Source of the DNA: Peribacillus sp. Bi96
GTDB lineage: Bacteria > Bacillota > Bacilli > Bacillales > DSM-1321
Assembly: GCF_918698115.1 (NCBI RefSeq)
Contig: NZ_CAKKLV010000006.1
Location: forward strand, 124,001-188,000
Length of the DNA: 64,000 nt
Direction of reading: 5' to 3'
Part shown: positions 19,105 to 25,876 of the stretch, one piece after another
Layout of the letters: every line of letters begins with the position of its first letter
How positions within the stretch are numbered: position 1 is the stretch's first letter
Made by a program: the position numbers and the translations under genes
The notes under the pieces: generated by a model
What the model saw: only the letters and a program-made list of their open reading frames with translations
Told to the model about the DNA's origin: nothing
Databases searched by the model: none

Positions 19105-19149
19105 AAAGGGAATGGACCCGGCATTAGGCTTTGCTCCATTCCCTTTTTT
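19105..19149 (+). terminator. Terminator between convergent ohr and MFS genes
   Basis: Stem GGGAATGGA (19109-19117) with TCCATTCCC (19135-19143) followed by TTTTTTT. Confidence 0.8.
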
Positions 19150-20466
19150 TCATTTCACTTCTTCCAACTTTTTCAATTTCAAAAGAAAGCCCAGTCCTAT
19201 TACCGCCAGGATGATCAATGACCCTAATGCCATCCTGCTCGCCAATGTACCCAGGTCATGGAAAATCAGCGTAATCGTTCCATACAAAAGAGGGCCGATT
19301 ATTGAAGAAACTTTGCCAGAGAATGCAAATAGCCCAAAAAACTGTCCCCTCTTCTCCTTTGGAGTCAATTCAATGATATAGGTCCTTGATGTCACCCACA
19401 TCGAACCAAGCGAAATGCCGAACATACTACCCGCAACCCAGAACCAAAGAGCAGTTTGTGCAAATACCGCTACAAATAAAGCGACTAAGAGGAGAATGCC
19501 CACATAAGTCACAGCGAGCCGCGGTCCCTTTGACTGAGTGATGTATCCAAACAGAAACGATCCGACAATACTTGATACTGTCGATACCAAATAAAGCAAA
19601 ATGAATCCGCTTGAAGAAAATCCAACAACAGTCTTGGCATAAACGGCCATCATGCCAATCGTGGTCGCAATTGCGTCGTTTAGAAAGAAATATGCAATCA
19701 TGAATGTAAATACCAATCGATAGGATTGCATCTCTTTAAATGTTGTCATAATTTCCTTATAACCTGAAATAAAAGGTTCTTTTGCTTTTTGCTGTTTTGG
19801 AGTCTCTTTTAAAAAAAAGAATAAGGGAAGGGAAAAAACCAGAAATAAAATGGCTGTTGGCATAAAGGCTTCATGTGAACTCCCTTTACTTATAAATGGA
19901 TAGATGGACAGCCCTACTAACGTTCCTAGATAACCGACAGCCACCCCAAACCCAGAAATAAGCGGCAATTGCTGTTTCGTTCCCAGATCACTCATCATCG
20001 CATCATAGAAAACAAGACTTGAATGATAGAAAAACTTAGCAATCACAAATAAAAGAATGACGACCGCTAACGAAATGGGAATGCCAAGAAATTTCCCATC
20101 GAAGGAATATCCCCCAAAAATCCCCATTGTAAATGTGCATGCAACGGAAATGAGTGTGAAAATCATGATGTGTTTTTTCATTTTTCCCGTTCGATCGATC
20201 ATCACCCCAAAAAGTGGGGAAAACAAAACTAGAAACAAACTGGCAATTGCATTCGCGTAAGAAATGAAGGTGCTCGCAATCTGATCAAGGACAGCATTTT
20301 CCCCAATCTGTTCCTGGAGGAAAAACGGAAAGAAAATCGTATTGATATTAGAAGAAAAAATCGTGTTGGCAAAATCGTAAAAGGCCCAAGAAAGAATGGG
20401 CAGGGAAAAATATAATCCAAGATTCCCCTTCCACTTTTTAGACTTCGGTTTCACTTGCAATTCCAT
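19150..20466 (-). CDS. MFS transporter, UMF1 / Atg22-like type
   Basis: 438 residues with about twelve hydrophobic segments. Its N-terminus LSWAFYDFANTIFSSNINTI matches the bacterial UMF1 subgroup related to yeast vacuolar Atg22. The start is placed at 20466 because a TAAGGGGGGAAAG site lies just upstream; the open frame extends further but lacks a site. It is monocistronic and convergent with ohr. Substrate unknown; members are suspected to export amino acids or sugars. Confidence 0.82.
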   Translation of the reverse strand: MELQVKPKSKKWKGNLGLYFSLPILSWAFYDFANTIFSSNINTIFFPFFLQEQIGENAVLDQIASTFISYANAIASLFLVLFSPLFGVMIDRTGKMKKHIMIFTLISVACTFTMGIFGGYSFDGKFLGIPISLAVVILLFVIAKFFYHSSLVFYDAMMSDLGTKQQLPLISGFGVAVGYLGTLVGLSIYPFISKGSSHEAFMPTAILFLVFSLPLFFFLKETPKQQKAKEPFISGYKEIMTTFKEMQSYRLVFTFMIAYFFLNDAIATTIGMMAVYAKTVVGFSSSGFILLYLVSTVSSIVGSFLFGYITQSKGPRLAVTYVGILLLVALFVAVFAQTALWFWVAGSMFGISLGSMWVTSRTYIIELTPKEKRGQFFGLFAFSGKVSSIIGPLLYGTITLIFHDLGTLASRMALGSLIILAVIGLGFLLKLKKLEEVK

Positions 20467-20710
20467 CTGCTTTCCCCCCTTATTGATACTTAATTTATAA
20501 GTATTCCATACCTTTCCAATAAATCCTTTTAAGTCTGAAAATGGATAACCGCATTTCCTTGAAACAGGAATCAAAACATGATTTTTCCCAGCCTAACATG
20601 TAAAATTATGAAGTGAGGATGTTAAAGTACAAACTTTTTTTATTTCGTTTAAGTTAGAGTATAGGATATCGAAGAGTTTCCAATCATGTGTCTAAAAGGA
20701 GTGTGAAAAG

Positions 20711-21535
20711 GTGATCACATTTTTTCTTATTATCTTGGTAATCATCCTTGGCTTGTTCATTCTTTACATTAATAGAACGAAGCGTGATTCCCCTGAGGAC
20801 TTCATCATTAAGCAACATCCCCCCCTCAAAATTGGACATCGAGGTGCATCCGGATATTGCCCAGAGAATACAATGGCATCTTATAATAAAGCAGTTGAAT
20901 TGGGAGCAGACTTCCTGGAAGTGGATATACACCTTAGTAAAGATGGTGTACTTGTAGTCCATCATGATCCTACGCTGGATCGGACGACAAACAGTAAAGG
21001 GAACCTCCGTGATTACACAGCGGCCGAATTAAAGGAATTGGATGCTGGAAGTTGGTATCACACTCGTTTTAAAAACGAAAGGATTCCTTTACTAAGTGAG
21101 GTATTGGAAAATTTCCGGTCAGAAGTTGGAATCTTGATCGAAATAAAACATCCTTCTTTTTATCCCGGCATTGAAAAGAAACTTGCAGAAGAATTAAGAA
21201 AATTCCACGAGTACCCATCAAATAATAATAGGATCATGGTTCATTCGTTCGATATGGAATCCATGAAAAGGTTCCATCAACTAATGCCTGACATCCAAGT
21301 AGGGGTTTTGATAAAGCGGCGTATTACTGACCAAAAATTAAAAGAAATAGCAGAGTTTGCTTCATTTTTGAATCCTAAACATACGATTTTGAAAACAAAG
21401 CTGCAAATGCGAATCCAAGAGCACGGAATGAAAGTATATACATGGACCGTCAACAATAAAAAACAAATGCGCAAGTTCAAGAAGATGAAGTTAGATGGCA
21501 TCGTTTCTGATTACCCTGATTATCTTTTGGATTGA
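20711..21535 (+). CDS. Membrane-anchored glycerophosphodiester phosphodiesterase
   Basis: 274 residues. An N-terminal hydrophobic helix (about 3-22) anchors it. The GDPD barrel has the catalytic and metal residues in GHRGASGYCPENT (about 43-55), LEVDIHLSKDG and VVHHDPTLDRTT, and closes with VYTWTVNNKKQM and GIVSDYPD. It hydrolyses glycerophosphodiesters to glycerol-3-phosphate, outside the membrane. GTG start with AAAGGAG about 10 nt upstream. A weak hairpin with a T-run (21550-21573) probably ends it. Confidence 0.92.
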   Translation: MITFFLIILVIILGLFILYINRTKRDSPEDFIIKQHPPLKIGHRGASGYCPENTMASYNKAVELGADFLEVDIHLSKDGVLVVHHDPTLDRTTNSKGNLRDYTAAELKELDAGSWYHTRFKNERIPLLSEVLENFRSEVGILIEIKHPSFYPGIEKKLAEELRKFHEYPSNNNRIMVHSFDMESMKRFHQLMPDIQVGVLIKRRITDQKLKEIAEFASFLNPKHTILKTKLQMRIQEHGMKVYTWTVNNKKQMRKFKKMKLDGIVSDYPDYLLD

Positions 21536-21834
21536 AACTCTTGAATTAGAAGCAAAAACAATGCTTTTTTTTACATGTGTGCACTTTAGCTCGTAGTACT
21601 TGAAGCTTGATTCTATATGCACTTTTAGCATCAAATTCTTCTATCAGAAAATATTACCTGTGTATTTTTTGAAAATATCCCTATATTTTTTAGCTTTCTT
21701 ACATTAGAATCTGATATAGTGTTCTTAATGATTTAAGTTCAGTAAGATCGAAAGTTATCCAGGCCCTAACTGTTTTATTATTCAGAGGCCAACCGAACTA
21801 AATTTTCTAATCTTAGAAAAAACGAGGGATTCCT

Positions 21835-22122
21835 ATGTGGGAATTATTATTAGAGTTCGATTATCAAACCGTTCGCCATGCGGTATTGGCAGGTTATTTA
21901 TTTACCTTTGTCTTTCCACTGGCTGCGTTATACTTCTTAAATAAAAATCAATCACTCTTGAACGATAGACATCAAGCTTCCGTTCATTCAGATAAAAGTA
22001 AATCCCCTGTTCATGCAGGCAGCATTTTTGACTGGCGCGGTGCACAGCGCTTTTTCACATTTATTAGGAAAAAGGATGCACCCGATGATCCTGATGAGCC
22101 AAGCCTCCTTCTAGTTGTTTAA
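21835..22122 (+). CDS. Candidate MifM-like translation-arrest leader protein regulating yidC
   Basis: 95 residues: one N-terminal transmembrane helix (about 15-35, LAGYLFTFVFPLAALYFL), a hydrophilic linker, and a C-terminal block RGAQRFFTFIRKK (68-80) followed by the acidic DAPDDPDEPS (81-90). B. subtilis MifM, as I recall it, is also about 95 residues, has one TM helix, and stalls using an R-I-x-x-W-I-R-K motif followed by an acidic cluster; the order and spacing here correspond (R72, F76-I77-R78-K79). It ends 27 bp before yidC, and its last codons form a hairpin with the yidC Shine-Dalgarno. The ATG has CGAGGGA upstream. The role as a monitor of YidC insertion activity is inference. Confidence 0.72.
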   Translation: MWELLLEFDYQTVRHAVLAGYLFTFVFPLAALYFLNKNQSLLNDRHQASVHSDKSKSPVHAGSIFDWRGAQRFFTFIRKKDAPDDPDEPSLLLVV

Positions 22123-22142
22123 TCATTAACAATTCGAGGAGG
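22104..22142 (+). promoter_or_regulatory. Hairpin sequestering the yidC ribosome binding site
   Basis: CCTCCTT (22104-22110, inside the last leader codons) can pair with GAGGAGG (22136-22142, the yidC Shine-Dalgarno; one G-U pair). An inner stem GTTGTT (22114-22119) pairs with AACAAT (22128-22133, one G-U). The leader stop codon lies in the loop. A ribosome stalled near the end of the leader would open this structure and allow yidC translation. Confidence 0.75.
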
Positions 22143-22149
22143 AATTATT

Positions 22150-22935
22150 TTGAAGAAGAAAAACATGTTTCTAATGACCGTACTATTTCTAGCAACAACC
22201 CTTTTGACAGGATGCTCCGCAGCTACTAGCGGCCCATTTCACACTGCATTGGTTAACCCTATGACAAAATTGCTCGAATTCAATGCAGATTTATTTAATG
22301 GTAACTATGGTTTAAGCATCATTATGATGACCTTTTTCATCCGTCTTGTCTTACTTCCACTGACTGCAAAGCAATATAAAACACAGCTCAGCATGAAAAC
22401 GAAGATGAATGGGCTGAAACCGGAAATGGCAGCAATCCAGCAAAAAATTAAAGAAACGAAAGATCCAGCTAAACAAAAGGCCCTACAACAGGAAATGATG
22501 CAGCTTTACCAAAAACATGGAGTCAACCCACTAAATATGGGCTGTCTGCCCCTTTTAATACAAATGCCGATTTTAATGGGCTTTTATTATGCGATTCAAG
22601 GGTCCCATGAAATTGCGACACATAGTTTTCTTTGGTTCAGCCTTGGCCAGCCGAATATCGCCATGGCGATTATTGCTGGTATCATCTATTATTTCCAATC
22701 GGTCATTTCCATGAGACAAATGCCGGAAGAACAGCAGAAACAAATGAAGCTGATGAGCCTGCTCTCACCAGCAATGATTTTATTCATTTCTTTCTCCGCT
22801 CCCGCTGCATTGCCACTGTATTGGTCAATTGGAGGATTGTTCATGATTGCTCAGTCCATCGTACTGCAACGAGTATATAAAAAAGACCACGCCAATGTCC
22901 CTGCTGGGAATGAAACGGTTTTGAAAAAAAGCTAA
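22150..22935 (+). CDS. yidC: Membrane protein insertase YidC (Oxa1 family, YqjG/YidC2-like)
   Basis: 261 residues. Lipoprotein signal with lipobox LLTGC (Cys22), then the five-helix YidC core. The functional Arg in the hydrophilic groove is Arg65 in MTFFIRLVLLP. A cytoplasmic helical hairpin (about 80-120, KMNGLKPEMAAIQQKIKE) and the later segment MGCLPLLIQMPILMGFYYA follow. It inserts membrane proteins with or without SecYEG. TTG start with GAGGAGGA. The preceding leader and hairpin match the MifM-YidC2 layout of B. subtilis, so this is probably the inducible paralogue, not constitutive SpoIIIJ. Confidence 0.93.
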   Translation: MKKKNMFLMTVLFLATTLLTGCSAATSGPFHTALVNPMTKLLEFNADLFNGNYGLSIIMMTFFIRLVLLPLTAKQYKTQLSMKTKMNGLKPEMAAIQQKIKETKDPAKQKALQQEMMQLYQKHGVNPLNMGCLPLLIQMPILMGFYYAIQGSHEIATHSFLWFSLGQPNIAMAIIAGIIYYFQSVISMRQMPEEQQKQMKLMSLLSPAMILFISFSAPAALPLYWSIGGLFMIAQSIVLQRVYKKDHANVPAGNETVLKKS

Positions 22936-22949
22936 TCTTTGGATCAGCT

Positions 22950-23000
22950 TTAGACTGTAGACAAACTCGATAATAATGGAGTTTTGTCTACAGTTTTTTT
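22950..23000 (+). terminator. yidC terminator formed by the end of an interspersed repeat
   Basis: ACTGTAGACAAA-CTC pairs with GAG-TTTTGTCTACAGT around CGATAATAATG, followed by TTTTTTTTGG. The hairpin is also the terminal inverted repeat of the interspersed element that continues to about 23085. Confidence 0.8.
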
Positions 23001-23085
23001 TGGGTTTTAAAATTTGACCGTTAATTTCCACACCAGGCACTCACCTTCTGCTGGAGTCTTGTACCTTCCGTTCCACCAACTCTGT
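22950..23085 (-). repeat. Bacillaceae interspersed repeat, copy 2, internally deleted
   Basis: Read on the minus strand: TTGGTGGAACGGAAGGTACA, AGACTCCAGCAGAAG, GTGAGTGCCTGG, then the terminal hairpin shared with copy 1 at 4926-5125. The GC-rich middle (the CTGCGGGA and CCCGCAGG arms) is missing. Copy 1 has kept the middle but lost one arm of the end hairpin. Confidence 0.6.
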
Positions 23086-23846
23086 TTTTACAGTTAGATA
23101 GAACTCCTTTTGCCTTCTTTCCCCGAAAAAACCGATAAGTGCAGAGCATGTATTTTTTGATTCCACACATGTGAACGCCAGTGCGCATAAGCGGAAATTT
23201 AAAAAAGAAAATCGTTTATAAAGAAACACGAGCATATTTCATTCATATTATTCTCATTATGGTTATTAGTGTACTATTTCTCTTAATCGGTAGATGTCTA
23301 CTAAATTAGGTAAATATAATGACTGATAAATGCTTTCTGATCAAATGATTAAAACGGTTGTCTGGTGGCTTTTGTTGATAATAAAACTTCAGTTTACTTG
23401 AAAATCCCCCCAACTCCTTGTCTAAGTAAGCGCCACATCATATTTTCAATAACTCCTTATCTTTATTGAATCTCTTTGTTTATTTTAACTTTTATGATTA
23501 TTTACTAATTTTGATTTTTTTACAATTTAATTTCTTGTCCTTATTGAAGTAAGTCCTCTTTGCTTCATCAATTTTTTTCAATTTAACCGATTTCATAAAA
23601 GCACCTAATAAACCAAAGGTCTTAGACAAAAACATTAGACCTTTGAGTAAAAAGAAGGGATTCATACAAATAAACAGATTTAACGTAGGAATAAAGAAGG
23701 ATTTTATACAAAAAAATCGAATAATATACGAAGAGTAAGGTTAAAAGTACCAAAAAAAATGTAGTTACTCACCGTAAAGGAGGTACGTTGAAAAACTATT
23801 AATAATGATGTACTGTAAAAAAATTCATTTGCGAGGAGATGCTTTT
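23086..23846. other. AT-rich gene-free stretch before the amidase gene
   Basis: No credible gene. It holds a hairpin CAAAGGTCT (23614-23622) with AGACCTTTG (23637-23645) without a clear T-run, and a minus-strand 32-codon frame starting at about 23595 (MKSVKLKKIDEAKRTYF) that looks like a decayed fragment. The amidase promoter should lie near 23650-23780. Confidence 0.5.
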
Positions 23847-24806
23847 TTGAAAAAAATTGCTTTTTACATGTTTTCATTTACATTATTTATTGGTTTTTTC
23901 CTTTATCAGGACTCAGCTTCAGCTACTGAAAAAGTAAGAAATGATTATACTTTCGGAGAAGTTGAAACTATTTTAGTGGATTATCTGAATGAAAAAGGGT
24001 ATAACCTTGAAGTTGGAACTGAAGAGTATATTAACTTTGTAGTTGAACAAATGAACAATGATTCAGATAAAGAGTTAGCCAACCGTGAAGATTACCAGTT
24101 AATTTGTGCTTATTTTGCAGAATACCTTCATAGGTTGACTCTAGAAGAAACTCAAAATTACGATCAAGGTCTAGATAACACAATTGATACAGCTACTTTT
24201 GAATTAAGTGATGAAGTAAAGGATACAACGTTAGGGGAAATGAAAGACGAAATACAACAAGAAGAAGCAGTTAAAGAACTAGAAAAAATAATAAGCATTG
24301 TACCCACGGCGACAGGAACAATCAATCTGACCAATGCCAGATCATACGCTAAAAAGTATTATTCAAGTTATAATACTAGTTATCCTAAATACAGTAATGA
24401 TTGTACGAACTTTGTTTCTCAAATTTTATTTGCAGGCGGGAGAAAAAAGGTAGGAACCACTACTGCAACTTTAGTTTCAGATACTAAGTCTTGGTTTATA
24501 ATGAAACGTCCAGATAATACTTTTAGTAGAAGTACATCTTGGACGGTTGTAACTGATTTGTATTCTCACCTAGTTAGAACACAAGTTGGATATAGTAGTA
24601 CGAGTAAATCTTCCATAATTAAGAATGCGAAATCTGGAGATGTGATACAATTTAAGAAATCTGGGGCAGACCGTTACTCTCATGCAATGTGGATTTATGA
24701 AAAACAATCATCCAATCTTTTACTTTCAGGTCATACTAGTAATTATTGGAATAGGAGTTTCAATGCTATAACAGGGTATTCATCATATCGCATTGTGAAA
24801 ATGTAA
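23847..24806 (+). CDS. Secreted amidase-domain protein (Amidase_6, NlpC/P60-like fold)
   Basis: 319 residues. Signal peptide 1-31 (MKKIAFYMFSFTLF...ASA), a helical N-terminal region (about 35-150), then the putative amidase domain from about 165. The catalytic Cys lies in YSNDCTNFVSQIL, followed by TKSWF and WTVVTDLYSHL, and the His in RYSHAMWIYE. Such proteins are predicted cell-wall or peptide amidases. The start is TTG 23847, set by GCGAGGAGATG; an ATG at 23805 lacks a site and would spoil the signal peptide. A small membrane protein gene follows 15 bp after, probably in the same operon. Confidence 0.85.
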   Translation: MKKIAFYMFSFTLFIGFFLYQDSASATEKVRNDYTFGEVETILVDYLNEKGYNLEVGTEEYINFVVEQMNNDSDKELANREDYQLICAYFAEYLHRLTLEETQNYDQGLDNTIDTATFELSDEVKDTTLGEMKDEIQQEEAVKELEKIISIVPTATGTINLTNARSYAKKYYSSYNTSYPKYSNDCTNFVSQILFAGGRKKVGTTTATLVSDTKSWFIMKRPDNTFSRSTSWTVVTDLYSHLVRTQVGYSSTSKSSIIKNAKSGDVIQFKKSGADRYSHAMWIYEKQSSNLLLSGHTSNYWNRSFNAITGYSSYRIVKM

Positions 24807-24821
24807 TAAAGGAGGCTAATT

Positions 24822-25178
24822 ATTATTATTAATAAGAAAAAAAGTATTTGGTTAATTTCAGGTCTAACTTTATGTGTATTTACATTTGCACTTTGGACTG
24901 TGTTTTCTTATGAAGAGTCAGAAAAATTTAATGGTTTCCCAATTCCTAAAAATGCTGAAGTAATTAATAGCCGCAAAGGTTTTTCATCTTATTCAGGCTT
25001 AGCCGTTTCTGAAACAAAGAAAGATGGACTTCCATTAATATATCGTTTGCATATCAAAGCGAGTGGATGGAAAAAAACCTTCCAGGAGGGCGCTTTGACA
25101 ACTTACGAAAAAGATAATCACAAAATTGACGTTATTGCAGAAACAAATTACTTATCTATCGGTGTCAATAAAGAGTAG
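24822..25178 (+). CDS. Small membrane protein apparently starting at an ATT codon
   Basis: About 118 residues: short basic N-terminus (IINKKKS), one TM helix (about 9-29, WLISGLTLCVFTFALW), then a soluble domain (NGFPIPKNAEVINSR... GWKKTFQEGALTTYEK). A strong site AAAGGAGG (24808-24815) is followed by ATT ATT ATT AAT AAG with no ATG, GTG or TTG in frame until GTG 24900, which lies inside the TM helix. ATT at 24822 or 24825 is therefore the most sensible start. It directly follows the amidase gene and may be its partner. Function unknown. Confidence 0.68.
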   Translation: MIINKKKSIWLISGLTLCVFTFALWTVFSYEESEKFNGFPIPKNAEVINSRKGFSSYSGLAVSETKKDGLPLIYRLHIKASGWKKTFQEGALTTYEKDNHKIDVIAETNYLSIGVNKE

Positions 25179-25261
25179 TATAATAGATATTTCTAATAAG
25201 ATGGGAATATATCAACCTAGAATCATTGAAATTTTTCTGATGTTAATAAGTTTATTCGATT

Positions 25262-25692
25262 AAGCAATGACAAGGTGGTAGTTTCTAAATTAGTATCAGG
25301 ACCTGTTAAGCGTTAGTTAACAGAAAATGATTTTGTATCATCAACTGAGTGGTAAGACCTGCTTGATGAGAAGCGCCCTGCGCTCGAATTACGCATATTA
25401 GTCGGATCTTTGAGCATCTTGAATAAGTGATTGAAAAAGTTGGAAAACCAGAAGCTGTTGCCACAGATGCAGCTTAAAAACACTAGTCAATACTAACTAC
25501 ATTTTTCGCAAACAAATCACACCAGCTTTACCCTATACACGTTCTCAAACAAAAGAAGGAGTCTTCCGCAAACCTGACTATGTGGACGACGCACATTTTG
25601 ATTGTTATCTATGCCCATCGGGCGAGGTTATAAAGTACACAACAACAAATAAAGACGGCAATCGTGAGTACAAATCATCCAAATCCAACTGA
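25262..25692 (+). pseudogene. IS1182-type transposase remnant
   Basis: Fragments in different frames match a DDE transposase of the IS1182/IS5 type: SNDKVVVSKLVSGPVKR, then LLDEKRPALELRILVG and KPEAVATDAA. The last frame is TLVNTNYIFRKQITPAL, GVFRKPDYVDDAHFDCYLCP, SGEVIKYTTTNKDGNREYKS, with the typical CYLCP zinc-like motif. Several stops and at least one frameshift occur, and both ends are lost, so it cannot be active. A terminator-like hairpin AGCTAATC/GATTAGCT with a T-run follows at 25693-25720. Confidence 0.75.
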
Positions 25693-25720
25693 AGCTAATC
25701 CAAATAGATTAGCTTTTTTT
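25693..25720 (+). terminator. Terminator-like hairpin after the transposase remnant
   Basis: AAGCTAATC-CAAATA-GATTAGCTT followed by TTTTTT. Confidence 0.65.
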
Positions 25721-25839
25721 CATTCAGGAACATATACAAAGGAAAAGTAATGCAAATGATAAATCAATTTAGACTAATGTACCGTAGAATCCATTTGGTT
25801 GTTCAACTTGACTGCTTCATTATGGGGACATTATAAAAT

Positions 25840-25874
25840 AAAATCGTGCATTCCGCATGGCGAAATGCACGGTC
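25840..25874 (-). terminator. Terminator of cphBA
   Basis: On the minus strand GTGCATT-TCGCCATGCGG-AATGCAC followed by GATTTTATTTT, directly after the cphA stop. Confidence 0.75.
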
Positions 25875-25876
25875 TT

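Noticed and set aside
23614-23645. Terminator or small RNA
   Set aside because: A good stem but no T-run on either strand and no linked gene.
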